Shown here piece by piece: positions 38,971 through 52,251 of a DNA stretch of 64,000 nt. Under the pieces are notes generated by a model, which saw only the letters and a program-made list of their open reading frames with translations, did not search any database and was not told the origin of the DNA. The stretch spans positions 17,539,178 to 17,603,177 of the forward strand of contig NC_083598.1 in assembly GCF_020882245.1 (NCBI RefSeq), given 5' to 3'. Source of the stretch: Rhopalosiphum padi (taxonomy: Eukaryota; Arthropoda; Insecta; Hemiptera; Aphididae). Numbering within the stretch: the first letter of the stretch is position 1; each line of letters begins with the position of its first letter. Made by a program: the position numbers and the translations under genes.

Positions 38971-41900
38971 CATAGATACATATACTTCGAAAGAGATGTG
39001 CGTTTCTTAGGTACATATCATATTATTATATTATATTCGCAGTTATTTGATAGTGATTTTGTTTTAATAATTTAATATTGTTATAGGCGATGTGTTGAAA
39101 CGCTTTTGATTAATAAAATAAAACGAAATCCATGACAGGTACATGTATAGATAATCCTGGTATCCTGGTATATACATTGTAACAAAAGAAAGAGGTCGTA
39201 ACACGGAACGTATATCGATGGGTGCAACGACCCGAATCATATACGTGTATTACTGCTACTGCTATTACTACTACTACTGCGGTCTACCACACTACTGTGC
39301 TCTCTAGTCGTCAGACAACGAAAATGACACGAAATTTGAACATAATGAATTTGTCTGGTGAACATAAAAATGTGTAGGTGATTGGGCCACTGAAAACATA
39401 AGTGTAACCAGGCCGGGAGGGAATTTAAATGTATTAAAAGTCAGCAGTCGACGGTCGGCAAATTTCTTATTAAAAATGTTTTACCCACCTATTTTCTTTG
39501 TACATTTATTTTTCATCGGTAGGTATTTGTATTAACTACCTATCGTGCCTATATTATAACATTTTAGCTTTGAGATGTTCAAATATATTTTGTGTGTGGG
39601 CATAATATCTTACAATTTCTGGAATCCGACATGAATGGGAAATATAATCCATAAATACGCATTGTTATATTATATTTTTAAATTAGATTAAACATCATTT
39701 AATTGTTATTTGTTTTAAAATATTGAAAACTGAAATACTGCGGAATCTTATTAGGTTACAAAGCGCGTAGTTCACATTGTATAGTATATAATCTACTTTA
39801 TTATTTTATTTACTTGAGTAGGTACTAAATTATTTTAACAAAATCTTATTGCTGTTGGGTTTTATATAATATAATATTATGTTTTATAGTTAAGAGTTAA
39901 ACGGTGTTATATTTATGTACACTCTTGAATTATCAATAGTTTAAACTATAATACCTATATGTATATATGACTGCATGAGCACAATACGTTATTGTATATG
40001 ACGTGCCTATATGGCAGACAATTGCTAATATTTAATATTATAGTTATTTAATCATAGGAAGACTATAAAAACGAAACGCGATTAAATAATAAAAACAATA
40101 CTAATGATAAACGTTTTGAATATATTTGGAAGTTTCAACTATCAAAACTCCCTCGACACCCTTTGATTGTGCTCGCTTTGGGAAAAATACCATACCAAAC
40201 GTGTTCGGTATATTACACTTAAGTGGGCGATTTTTGATCACGTACTACACCCACCATCAATTTTGTATAGCACCGACCGTGAGTGTGAATACTTCAGCAT
40301 TATCGTTGGGGTTACTTCGTGTAATATTCCCCGTTTGACGGACTTGACCGCATCGCAAATAGATAACCGTATTGTGCGTATGCGATTACGTCGCAACAAC
40401 GTAAATCACCCTTTCGCTCATCATTATAGCTATTATTGTAATCGTAACTTTCCTTGTGCTCGCCGGTAGTTAGTATAGACACCACACGAAAGTGACAATT
40501 ATTATAATTGTGCAGAGTATATAGACTCCATAGCAGCCTATATAGCGCCTATAATAAAAGCTCTCGTTGAATAATTATTGTCATCGTTGTCGGCACCTGT
40601 TCCTCGCGCCCACTGCAACTTACCCGTGTTCAAGAATGTTCAGTATAAACGATTGCTGATTATTTATAGCTTTACAACGCAAATTTACATAGACAGATAC
40701 CTAATTATATTATATTTGATCAGCACATAGAATTACAAATTATATCGATCGTGAGAGTTTTTATAGAGAAAATCGAATTACAAAAATAAATTGTATTTAG
40801 ATATATGCGGCCAGCTTAACTTTGAAATTAATGGCACACGGTTTTGTGATAATAACTTATTATAGTTATTGCTGTTGAAATTTCACAGTAATGAATAACT
40901 AAATATTGACTTCAATTTAATTCTGTTCGTTTTCGATCGGAATTAGTTTCTATTATATAAACTAAATTATCCATATTGCTTATATTAACAACTGCGTGGT
41001 CGTGTCTAAATATAATTTTAAATCTCATCATTAAATAATGAGTATTGCACGACGAGATGGAAAATGAATAAATTTAATTATTGAAATAATTATATTTATA
41101 CGACTGATTAATTTAAAAAAAAAAAATAGTTTAGTTTAGTATTTATCGCTATTGATTATTATTTATTAGACTAATAGGTAATAAACGCGTATGTATTTTA
41201 ATCAATATATCAATAAAAAGTTCTGTTCAAAGGCGTTTATTCATCGAAAATAAGATACAATATGTATAAATATAATTTTTTATAGCATTCTAATGACACT
41301 CAGGTTGTTTACTGAATTAAAAATAACATACATATGCATCTTTATTATAATATTATTATGTTTATATGAAAAATATTTCATAACCCTACATGGTAAGTAT
41401 ACATATATATATATATTATATTAAAAACATTCATAGATTATATATTCAATAATATATATGAATTAATTAATATATTCTATTTACAAAAAGATAAAATGTA
41501 CAATACAATATAATATTGGCCTTAACCAAAAATCTTTAAAATAATCCCAAAAATAATTGTCATTGAAGCTAAACTTCTAAAAAATTGATTTTTTGAAAGA
41601 CCTTTGGTTTTTGAACGTTAATACCCATTTGGCATTGTTACGTAGCAGTTTAAGATCATAAATATGTAATACCAGTGATGGATTATCAACAATATTATAT
41701 TATTTTAAATACCTATACTATAAATTTACAACATATTATATTATTTGTACGGCTTATGCATAACATACATTTTTCTTAAATCGTTTAAAACACGTTTACG
41801 TGAGAATTAACTTGATTTCTTAATCACTGCCCATCGATTCGTATATATGCACAATATTGACCGTAGCAGATTTATAGTTTACACCTGATATTACGTATAT

Positions 41901-42467
41901 TCACCCACCGCGAACACTAAGCACGTAACGTGCTTATAACTTTGACGTTTTAACAAAAGAAGGAGAAAATAGCTAATAAATAAATACAAATTGGCCAGAG
42001 AAATATTTTGGAAGTAGAAATGTAAACATCAACAAGGAAAACAACGTCATTCACATAAATTTTCAATTTAATTAATGTATAATTTTGAATACATTTATAC
42101 TACGAAATAGGATAATATTATACATAATTTTTGGTGCTTGAAGACATAAGAAATATGCATTATATTTAAAACTTATATATAAATAAATTGGTTATAAATA
42201 TTATTTCTCTAACGATAGTTAAGGTTTAATAATATTATAAATGTGTATTAATTATAGTTGCAGTTATTAAATAATTATGTTTGATTACTTGATAAACCAC
42301 TAACAGTAATAGTTAGTAATTGAATAAGAAGATGCGTAGGTATTTGGAATAATCCACTAACATTCTATTCTAATAAATAGTAATATATATGTATAAATGT
42401 ATTATACTGTTTTGGCACACACGAGTGTATTTTCTATTTATTTATTTATTTATTTATTTATTTCAAC

Positions 42468-42481
42468 GGATCATATGATCC
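42468..42481. repeat. Perfect 14-bp palindrome in the LINE 3' end
   Basis: GGATCAT followed by ATGATCC, just inside the (AAAT)n tail. Short hairpins at this position are common in LINE 3' ends, where the element's own reverse transcriptase recognises its RNA. Confidence 0.9.
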
Positions 42482-42576
42482 AAATGATCCAATTACAATA
42501 ATTTAATATAATTTAGTTCAACATTACATACAATAATATAATACAATACACAATATTTAAATACAACAAATTCTGT

Positions 42577-42879
42577 TTACATAATAAAATTGTTAAATGA
42601 TTTAATGGAATTAAAGTTAAACAAATCAATTTTCAAATCATTAGCTATTAACATTATCCTATTCCAAGAAGGAGCTGAAGCATAATTTGTTTTATGTGTA
42701 AAAACATAAAACATAGTGGTTGATCTAGTTCTACATTGAGGGACATAAAAATTGAGAGAACCTACAATTTCAGGACAATTGAAATTACCATTGATGAACT
42801 TAAATAAAAATTTCATATCATATATTTTTCTTCGTTCGGATAAACTAGCAACATCAAATATGACTGGACAATTGATACA
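42577..42879 (-). pseudogene. Remnant of LINE ORF2 C-terminal tail
   Basis: The minus-strand frame reads about 100 codons from an in-frame stop at 42880-42882 to the natural stop at 42577-42579. In intact non-LTR elements this region follows the reverse transcriptase domain. Visible features are a run ending LSERRKIYDMKFLFKFING, a later LNFYVPQCRTRS, then TNYASAPSWNRIM, and a Phe/Asn/Ser-rich end. The pattern of ERR, FYVP, RTRS and NRIM is the part I recognise from Jockey-type elements of insects. The catalytic reverse transcriptase motifs and the endonuclease are absent, so the fragment cannot act. It has no start of its own and belongs to the truncated element around it. Confidence 0.7.
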
Positions 42880-42888
42880 TCATACTTG

Positions 42889-43379
42889 ACAAATGTTGGC
42901 CAGACTTGTATGATATGAGATAATATTAAGTTTTGAATCAAATCACGTTAATGGTGTTAATTAATTTAATAAATGTATCAGTTACTGTAGAATTCATATT
43001 ATACTTATATTGTCTCTAACACTAAACGAGTATCATTTAATAATAACTAATATAATTAACAACACGTTCGTCAAGTTTTGATAGTACCCAATTCTTTAAA
43101 GACAAATAAAGATTTACCTACAACACGAGTTGAATAAGGTACATGCCATGTATATATTATGTATATAAATAATGTTGCAGTATAGTATATATATGTGGCG
43201 TTTGGAAAACATAAACAAACAAACTTTATATGGCACTGCGATGTACGGCCAAGATTATAAACTTAATCAAAAACAATAACAAAAGTTAACACTTGGTATT
43301 TCAAAACATTTAGTAAATGGAAGACGCTTACATTCCATTGAAAAAAAAAAAAATAACCATACAGACGTTTATATAGCGC
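42889..43379. other. AT-rich non-coding tract
   Basis: Nothing recognised between the LINE and the next island. Confidence 0.6.
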
Positions 43380-43397
43380 CTGTCATATAATGTCAGG
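43379..43397. repeat. Near-perfect 19-bp palindrome
   Basis: CCTGTCAT, ATA, ATGTCAGG with one mismatched pair in the arms. Confidence 0.7.
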
Positions 43398-44330
43398 ACG
43401 GCATGACAAATTATTGTTACGACGACACTCGTCGACCGTCGTTTATTTTTTTATTAATATTACCATAATATAATATTATTACACGCGTTACTTTCAAAAT
43501 ACTCGACCATTACGGGTGTTTAGCCGGAGTTTATAAAAGCGAACCATACGAGATTAAAATAATATTTAATAATCGTTATTATAATATACGGATTTCGTAT
43601 TTACGGATGCGGAATAATGGGTAAAAGCCGGTTGTCCGGTGAAATGCACATGGCTAAATGTTAAATAACTATACGGACGAGACCGAATTATAAGTATATA
43701 TATGTGTGTGTGTGTGTATATATATTACTTTATATAGTATATAGTGAAATTATAGCGTTGAAAATCGTTTTGAACGTATATATTTCGAAGAGACATATAT
43801 ATTATTATTATACATTTGTGAGGACGCTATAGTCCTACAGTCCGTACTACGATCTGCACCGCTGTGTCGGCTGAGACACTGTAATTGCCAGGAGGGGTCG
43901 ACCGGATCAAAAAAAGAAAAAATGCTCGCCCCTTTTGTAAGTACGGTGGTAATAAAAACCACCACCACCACCACCACCACCACCCCGTGTAAGCCATATA
44001 TATATATACCACTGCGGGAGATTCATTGTACGCGCACGCGTGGCCGATAAATACGATATTTTAACGATGACGATATATTATACAGACTCGTAAGCAGAAA
44101 ATTAGTTCTTTTGGTCATGCGTTTCAGTCTTCGTTTTTGTATACAAAACATCCATGACTGTATATAATAATAGTATTGCGTGTATAGGTATGAATAAAGT
44201 CTCATCACAGTATCTCTTGTTACATCGATTTATTGGGTTTGTATGTGTGTACTCGTACATAAGAGTAATATTATATTATCGGTATTGTGTATATACATTA
44301 TAATATATTATTCATTGTCGACCGATTAGT
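43380..44330. other. CpG-richer island, no confident gene
   Basis: GC content rises from 43380 to about 44060. It includes a near-perfect palindrome at 43379-43397 and a (CAC)n run at 43959-43984. The tryptophan and valine runs of the 61- and 77-codon minus-strand frames come from the CAC repeat and are not evidence of a gene. Confidence 0.55.
43959..43984. repeat. (CAC)n microsatellite
   Basis: Eight to nine CAC units followed by CCCC. Confidence 0.93.
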
Positions 44331-45814
44331 AAAATGGATTTGGGTTAAATGGCTGTTGACTGCTTTATAGTGAATGTTAAGGAATATATAAGTGCACTGC
44401 ATATTATTCAGGAAACATGTGTACCTATAGTATATACGATATACCTAAAACAATTTAAACCCTAATGATGCTTCAGAATCCCTCTCGTCAGATAGATAAT
44501 ATGCGATTTATTGACATGAAATGATGGTGTTATTTTATATTATGTAGTATTATGATTAATGTGATGCCGACAAATACTTAAGTTATAGGTACTAAGTACA
44601 CAAGCAGAATTATAGAAATAGTAGATAAAATAATAGGTAGTATAAATTATATTATGCAAACTGTAGTTTAAGTGAACTATACATTATATTTTAATTTTAA
44701 TTCAAGCATCATGATATTATAGTTAATAAATGTAAAATTGTTTACCTTGATAATGCAACGCAAAAATATAAGACACCATTGAATATTATAATATGATTAA
44801 AAATAAGTATAAGATTGAAAAATGATATTCTGTAAAATAAATATAAATATAATATTAAATAATTATTAATCGAAGTACCTAGTTATAATGTATTGTACTA
44901 TATATTATTGTTATTCGTTTAAAAAATATAATGTTAATTTTCTATGCATTTTAATAAAAATTGTTATCTTAGGTTAATGTTTCGGTATGCCAACCGAATA
45001 AAAAAAATAACAATGTAAATATTTTATGTAATTTATGAAACAAAATAGTAAAAACACTGAAATGTAAAACCAATTGTGTTTTATTGAATACCTATCACAA
45101 TTTACAATAAAATATAAATATACGGCAACGACAAAGCAATATCGAAATAAACATATAATATATTCTACAAGAATGGTGATAATATTGTTTTGTGTTACGA
45201 GTTACGATTGGGTATATTTTTTTTTATGATTGTATTTAAATTTTTGAGACAACTGCACCGTCATAAGTTCATAACTAAAGATCTTAGCGAATCTTATAAA
45301 AACATTTCTCGAAAACATTTGTCGATGGCGGACAAAAATCCGCCGACAGAATGTCAAACGGTTCACAAAATAGTTTTTCACTTTCACACAACAGATATTT
45401 TTATTTAACGGCTTACTTTAGGTCATCCTTGAACTTAATTTATACCTCGACATTACGTCAAACAAAACAGAAAACCTAAGGAAAGTTTGACAAAATTTCC
45501 ATTAAGTCTGGATTAGTAGTTTGAGGCCGTCGTGCTTAATGTTTATAGTGTTTTGAGTGTTTTGACGTTTACTTCGTGGGAAAATAAAGGGTTTTTTCCT
45601 TAACATAATATTTCACCTATTATTCTAATCCAATAAAACAACTTTGTGTCGTGCGCGTACCTATACAACAATAATAATTATAATACTATACTAACGATAT
45701 ATTAATAATCAATACTACGTAATAGTATCATGCATATTCATTGTTCATGAATTGTAAAAAACAATTATGGAGAGTGTTGTAGGTCCAAAATGAACATAAA
45801 AATCAATACAAATT

Positions 45815-45849
<35 letters not shown>
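45815..45849. repeat. (CA)n-(TA)n compound microsatellite
   Basis: Thirteen CA units run directly into TA units, the same arrangement as at 3887-3922. Confidence 0.95.
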
Positions 45850-46120
45850 GTGTATACGTATATAGTTTTTGGTTATATGAATAAGCATTAGAGTATGTAA
45901 ATATATAAAATATACATATATGTATGTACTATATATATTGGGGTAGATCAAAGTTTTGAAAATAACGTTGAACGGATGACGAAGAGGTATATTATATATA
46001 AGAGATAAGAAAAAAGTCTGATTTAGTGGAGCTCTGGTCTCTGTCTCACATTCTATACAATGCGGTAGTGCAGTGTGCGTGTGTCGTATGTTTGTGCTTT
46101 TTCTCTTTATCTTTCTCCAT

Positions 46121-46141
46121 TATATATATATATATATATAT
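46121..46141. repeat. (TA)n microsatellite
   Basis: About ten TA units followed by a T run. Confidence 0.92.
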
Positions 46142-46829
46142 TTTTTATGATTTGTGTTTAAAAGAAGGATGACGGTTTTTTTTATCTGCAAAATATACTT
46201 GTAAGTTGTAGAGAATGTAATGTGTACAATAGGCGTATATGAGGGGGAGGGGGAGAATGAGGAAGTTATGGTCGAATTGACGGTGACGTCGACATTGGCC
46301 GGATAACGTATCTAGCACAATGGAACTCTATGCACGGCCCAAAAGTTTTCGAAAGCAGAGTTTACGATACACGATAATTTAGTTTTTTTCCCTTCTGGTC
46401 AGTCTTCATATTATATCGTTGTCAAAAACAACGATTTGGTGGTTACTATAATAAGACACTATTCAGTATCTCGTAAAAATACCACGTGTCTTGTTGACCT
46501 CGAATACCTCTGTAAACTGTATATTAGATTATTGGTCCAGACATATACGTGATACAATAAAATTACTATTTTTAATTAAATTTAATTAGTCTGTACTCGC
46601 ATTAACAGGGTATTATAATTCATTATTATTTTTTATTTATTAGAGTATTTTTTCGCTTTGGTTGTGTCTTATGAATAACCACATATGGTTCTATTTGGTA
46701 TCATTGCGGAATCGTATTTGTTATATTACAGTATTATGATAGGTAGTCAGAATGATTCCGACAATAAATATCATAAACCAAAATAAATTGCAATTCATAG
46801 ACGGCTATTAAATAGGTATATACATTATC

Positions 46830-46903
46830 ATAATGATTGTAATGTTGTCTATTGTAACAGCCAACAGGGCCTTGCCCGTTTAATACTTAATAAATAAATA
46901 AAT
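46830..46903 (+). mobile_element. LINE 3' end remnant (non-LTR retrotransposon)
   Basis: ACAGGGCCTTGCCCGTTTAA at 46865-46884 is followed by TACTTAATAAATAAATAAATA to about 46903. This has the same plan as the other two LINE ends in the window: a short hairpin (here GGGC, CTT, GCCC at 46867-46877) just before an (AAAT)n tail with an AATAAA-type signal. Only the last part of the untranslated region survives, with no coding sequence. The upstream boundary is an estimate. The element is on the opposite strand to the other two and its hairpin sequence differs, so it may be a different family. Confidence 0.5.
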
Positions 46904-49900
46904 ATTTGTAATATAAACTTTATTTATACATTTTTATATATTATTAAAAGCTGTTTCTATAAGTAAAAAGTTTTGTGTCAACATATTATAATAGATTTTA
47001 GATTTATATACATTATTGATTATTAATAATTTGAATAACATAAAATGTTTTACGAATAAAATTTAATACGTAAAATTTTATGTTTGTTACTGTAAATTGA
47101 ATTAACTAATTGTTTTTTTATATTGTATTATGATCTAAAATAGAATAATTGTTTTATACTTAGAGCAATTAAATTCCGGTCATAAATATAATAATTAAAT
47201 AATGTACTTACATTGTTAAAACAATAATACGCTACTAACAGTGACATCTAAAATAAAGAATATTATGTTGACATTTTGATAAAGAAAAGGAAACGTTTAA
47301 TTTTGATATAAATATGTAATATAGGTAATAATATTGACAATATAGTAAATAGTGATATTATAACCACAATAAATTGTTTCATTTATATACATTTATTTAT
47401 TTAATACATGTTATTTTAATTAACACTGAATAAATATATAAAATTATTATAAATTGATCAATGAAAACATATTTTAATTGAAGTTAACGTTTGTTATGAA
47501 TTATTATATAATATATTATATTATATTAAAATAATTTTTTTTGCAAATAAGATGTATATGAATTATTATTTTCATTGATGCAAGTGTAATAAATAATAAA
47601 CTGTTCATATAATTCATATAATTTAATACACACAGCGAAATGCTGACACAAAAAACATTATGCTTATTACTTACCTAATACATAAATTATTTGATAGCGG
47701 CATATCAGTAAAGTACATACGTCAACGACGAAGAAAAATTCATTCATTACATGACATCTAAAAATAGTAATCTATGCGTGCATATGAATGATGACTTATC
47801 TGAATTTCTTAGAATGTTTACTTTGTTTCAAAGATCAGTCAATATTTTTTTATTATTAAAATATTTATGTTTAATTTGGCAAATATTGTAGTCGTAATAA
47901 TTTATAAAATACAAATGTTAAACTCGAGTTTATTAGAAACGACTAAATAGGTAATACCTACTTGACTAATGGGATGAATCAATATAAACATTTTTATATT
48001 TATAGAACGAACTTTATCATGTATACCTGTATAAGCTGTATAGGCGTATAGCTATATAATGCTTAGTATATTTTATAAAACGCATCACACCTAATAGTTT
48101 TTTGTATTATTGAACAATTATTATTGACTATTATTTTAAAACAAAATTTAGATATTTAAATCAATTTATGTCAACGCTTCCTTGTAAAAAAAAAGAATAT
48201 AAACAACAATGTAAGTAAGCAAGCAACCACATCTGATATTTATATAATTATGCATCAAAGTTTCCACTTTATTGGAACTTGGAAAAATAAAATATCTGAT
48301 ACAACTATACAAGTATATATAACCGTTATTAAAACAATAATCAAATTATATATTATTCACATGGTAAGTGAATTTTACATACTATCACTATTATTATTAA
48401 TTATTATTATTCATTATTCTATTATTATTTTTTGAATTGCTTTTACATTCTAAGCGAGACTTATGTATGATTTTTTTTTTTTAAGTTATTTAAATTTTTT
48501 TGTCTGTCATCGTTCATTATATTTAGTTGTCAAATGTATGGGTCATTTCTTGTAGTGAATTGGGTCTAGTTGGTTAAATAATAATTACAAATTAGATTCC
48601 AAAATTATTGAGAAAATAATTAAGAAATATAAGGGGTAAACAAACATTTTTACGCAAAATCAGTTTTTTAAATTTATTTTCGTAGGGACGTTAAATTTTT
48701 GGCAAATATTTATAATGGTCGTTTATACACATAGTATATTTTCAAAATGTTTCATGTCATTTATAAATATTTAAAAATTTTTTCGATAGATGTTTGATAA
48801 AGTTTTTGTTTGTGTATAAAAAGCTTGGAAATTGAATACAAAGTTTCTAATAAGTTGTTCTTATAGCAATAAAAAAATATCGATGACATTGGATATTCAA
48901 ACTTATTTACTTAGGTACATGGTACCTATAACGATTTTCATTATTTTGTTGTACCTAATTCAAAAAAATATTATTCGTAGAAACGTTTTATTATTAATTT
49001 TATTATTATTTGTTAAGTTAAGTTAATTTCAAGCTACCTATTCATACCGTATTAAATACATGGTACAACTGCATTTACTTATCAGTTAATAATTATTAGC
49101 ATAATCATACAACTATATATTACTTATGTTAATTCATGATAATACATTTTACAGTATAATATATGCGATTTTTTTGTTAAAAATTAGCTCAAACTATCCT
49201 ATCAACTAACAGAAAAATAAATTACTAATATAGTAGTATAAATTAACAATGAAATATTAAAATATCCTGAGAAATATAGGCTGATGTTTTTTACTCAGAA
49301 TCGTGTAACGTTATACAATGATTAATCATTGAATTCAAATTGAGCTCACAAAGTACAGCGACTTACTCAATGACGATAGCATATCGACATATTATACTAC
49401 AATATAATAAATATGTTATTATCTTTGTACGACGCAGCGACTTTCCTGGTTTTTTTTTTTTTTTGTTATTGTATGGTTAATTTTATTTATAGTTAAAAAC
49501 TCATTGTTATTATTTATATATTCGTTTCGGGAATAAATATTGATTAGTTAAACATAATAATAATTGGATGTGACATCATACACCATTAAAACATCTGCTA
49601 TTCTACTGTATAGTGGGTGCGGACATCCGGATACTTCTTTTATATATTTTTCATGCATCACCTTCACTTTCATGCAGTGCGTTAGAAATTGTCACCCTCG
49701 GCCCTTTGGAGTATTGATCAATAAAACATCAAAGGCAACGCTTTTCTGACGAGATCGATAAAATCAGTAGCACTTGTGCTATTATTATTGTTGAGGGTCA
49801 GATACTAGAAATGTGATGGCGTACTGAGTACAACGGTGTGCGCTGTATTCACGGCGGCACACGGTCATACAATCCATTCTCGATGGTCATTAAAGTTGTT

Positions 49901-50690
49901 ATACTATCCTTTAGTGTTTTGATTTTATCTAATTAAATAGAAATTTTATTTATTTTATTTTATTTTAATTGTTTTAAAAATTATTAGAAATAATAATAAT
50001 AAACTTTAGGTACGAAAAGTGTTGTGCCTGTCATCTTAGTAGTTTTAGTTAGTTAGTTATGTATCAGAAATAAAGTAAACGATATAACAAGTTATAAACA
50101 GCTTAGTTAATAAATTAGAATGTTTGAATTTTTTATTTTTTATAAAGTCAGATGATATATCAAATCTTGAAGTTGTCAACATTTCCATAGATCTTCTGGC
50201 TGAATGTCAAAATACTAAATACAAAAATTCGTTACATTATTCATAGTTTTTTCAACGATTTTTGTATACTTTTAAAGGGTTCAATTATTCAGTTTTGATA
50301 TTATGAATATTAAATCAACTTGCAACAGTTATTATAGGGGTTTGAAAATCTTTAAATATAATATACTATACATAAATCGTCAAATCATTATCGTGAAAAT
50401 TAATAATATTTAATAATATTTTGTTATAATGAACAGCATTTTGAGTATTTTTATTGTACCTACATTTGTTATTTATAACGATTATAAAGAACAAATGTAC
50501 CTCGAATAAATTATGTATTTAATCTTTTTATTTTTTTATTTTTAATAAAAGATAATATTAAAGAAATACATTATAGTATATTCTGAAGAAATTATGTGAT
50601 GATTAATATTTCTCTGTAGTAAACTCTGTAGAAAAACATCTTATTTAAATTTAAATAACAATATAAGGACAATTTAAAAACGTTAAAATA
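46904..50690. other. AT-rich non-coding tract
   Basis: No gene found. The patch 49560-49900 is less AT-rich, with a perfect inverted repeat TAGCAC/GTGCTA at 49768-49781, but its 61-codon frame has no recognisable motif. A minus-strand exon-like segment at 47675-47757 is covered as a finding. Confidence 0.6.
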
Positions 50691-51338
50691 TATATACTAC
50701 AGTTACATATTACGAGAAGAATTGTTTTCTTCGTTGGTCTGATTTACGACCACGTATATTATCATCATATTATTGTTTAAACGAGGAGCAAAGTAAATTA
50801 TTTTCTTTTGAGTTTTGATTTCAAATGACGTGTAATTAAGTCACGGCCGAGAGTGAAACCGGAGGAAGGAACAGATGGTACTACGGCGCTCGCGGGTATA
50901 TAATAGCAAAGTAATCCTATTGTAAACCGAAAAATAAAATCCAGGCAAGTATCGTTTTTTGCATGCGAATTACACACATTTGGAGAGTCGTACAAAATTG
51001 GACGACATTTTTACAACTCGCGTTAACAATCGGGAAAAAAACTACCACGTATAGGCGTATAATAAGAACAAAATATGTTTGATATAATAATTGCTGAACA
51101 CAACGGTTCAGTCGAAACCCATCTGTATTGCTGCAGACCCATCGCCGATTCGAACGCTCATTACGCGCGAGTGATATATCGCTGTTATATTATATTGTTT
51201 TATATAGTTATCGGGCGGTATACGTCACAACACCCACGCGTAAACGTAAAAACACACACACGCGCATATATATATATAATATGATGTATAAATCGTAAGT
51301 GCATTGGACCACCTACGTAGCATCGGTTGCAGAGCGCG

Positions 51339-51399
51339 TTACGTCACGGGGGTAGGGAGCGTAGGCGACGGTGACGTCACGAGCGCGTTTTTGACGTCA
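51339..51399. promoter_or_regulatory. Cluster of three CRE-like (TGACGTCA) sites
   Basis: TTACGTCA is at 51339-51346 and perfect palindromic TGACGTCA is at 51372-51379 and 51392-51399. The two perfect sites start 20 bp apart, about two helical turns, so they face the same side of the DNA. The unit GAGCGCGTT precedes the first and third sites, suggesting a partial local duplication. TGACGTCA is the binding site of CREB/ATF-family bZIP proteins. Sites are seen directly; binding is inference. Confidence 0.6.
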
Positions 51400-52070
51400 C
51401 GGCCATCATCCCCTTCTACCTTTTGCTCGACGACGATTAAAATTGCCACGTCCCCTCCCCTCTCCCGCATAGCCGACCGCTGTTTTGCCGGAATTAGTGT
51501 ACTTTCGCGGGCACCACCGACCGCAACCTTTGCGGGCACGCATCCGTCACCTTCACAGTGGTGTACACGCCGCTAAACGCGTGTAATGTTACAAAAGAAA
51601 TAAAAACCCGATGTGACGGCCGAGGTCGTCGGAACAAAACGATTGTAGCGACTTTATATTGTAGTTCCGCGGGCGTTACGTATATTATAATATTATAATC
51701 GACTCATCGGCGGATACCGTTCGTACGGTTTGAAATCCAATAGGTATATAATATTATTATATATCAATATATGGCATTATTGTCTGTAAAACGAAATTAA
51801 ATGTAAAAATGCTTATACTTTTTTTTCACGTTACATACAACAATCGTCGATGTATACCGTTCGAATGACGACTGACGACGCGGACTACACACGGCGACGC
51901 ACAGTGGACGGCGGAAATAATAATATACGTGAAATAGATATACTGTGGCGGTGTACCTGTATATGTTATGTTATGTGCCTACCATATATTATGAAATCGA
52001 CATCAGAACCGCGCGATACGTACAATATAAACGCCGCAAAACAATAGGGATAAAAAGAAAACAACAAATT

Positions 52071-52089
52071 ACACACACACACACACACA
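52071..52089. repeat. (AC)n microsatellite
   Basis: About nine AC units. Confidence 0.92.
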
Positions 52090-52235
52090 TATACTATTAC
52101 GTGATAAATTATGACGTCGTCGCTTGGACGAGAGCAGTTGTGCGGCCCGCGAACAATCTGTCAATCGATCGCCGGCGGTGTAACGTGTCGACGTGCAACA
52201 CGCTAATCGTTACGCCACCGGACGGAAAGTCAACA

Positions 52236-52251
52236 GCGGCGGCGGCGGCGG
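52236..52251. repeat. (CGG)n microsatellite
   Basis: Five CGG units in the GC-rich island. Confidence 0.88.

Larger units (their letters stand above)
36261..42435. other. AT-rich non-coding tract
   Basis: No gene found over 6 kb. An imperfect TAC/TGC trinucleotide stretch lies at 39247-39280. The patch 40120-40480 is less AT-rich and is open in two plus-strand frames (70 and 100 codons), neither of which has a recognisable motif. Microsatellites at 38823-38862 and 38951-38970 and an inverted repeat at 37850-37878 are listed separately. Confidence 0.6.
42436..42888 (-). mobile_element. 5'-truncated LINE (Jockey-like non-LTR retrotransposon)
   Basis: The element is on the minus strand. Its 3' tail appears on the plus strand as seven TTTA units at 42436-42463. 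Next comes the perfect 14-bp palindrome GGATCATATGATCC at 42468-42481, then about 95 bp of AT-rich untranslated sequence, then the end of an ORF2-type coding region with its stop at 42577-42579. The 5' part, including the whole reverse transcriptase core, is missing, as is usual for LINE copies cut short during target-primed insertion. The upstream edge is uncertain; similarity to a coding frame is lost near 42880. Assignment to the Jockey group rests on recalled resemblance of the C-terminal tail and is moderately sure. Confidence 0.72.
44331..46829. other. AT-rich non-coding tract with simple repeats
   Basis: No gene found. The plus-strand frame 45190-45408 (72 codons) and the overlapping minus-strand frame 45202-45387 lie in a moderately complex patch without a recognisable domain. 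A G-rich stretch GAGGGGGAGGGGGAGAATGAGG is near 46240-46261. Confidence 0.6.

Noticed and set aside
40126..40469. Two overlapping plus-strand frames of 70 and 100 codons
   Set aside because: Both are open across the same bases without recognisable motifs or clear splice signals.
41673..41829. CAGTGATGGATTA with TAATCACTG 157 bp apart, considered as a small transposon
   Set aside because: Only about seven bases match at the ends and no internal symmetry or flanking duplication is seen.
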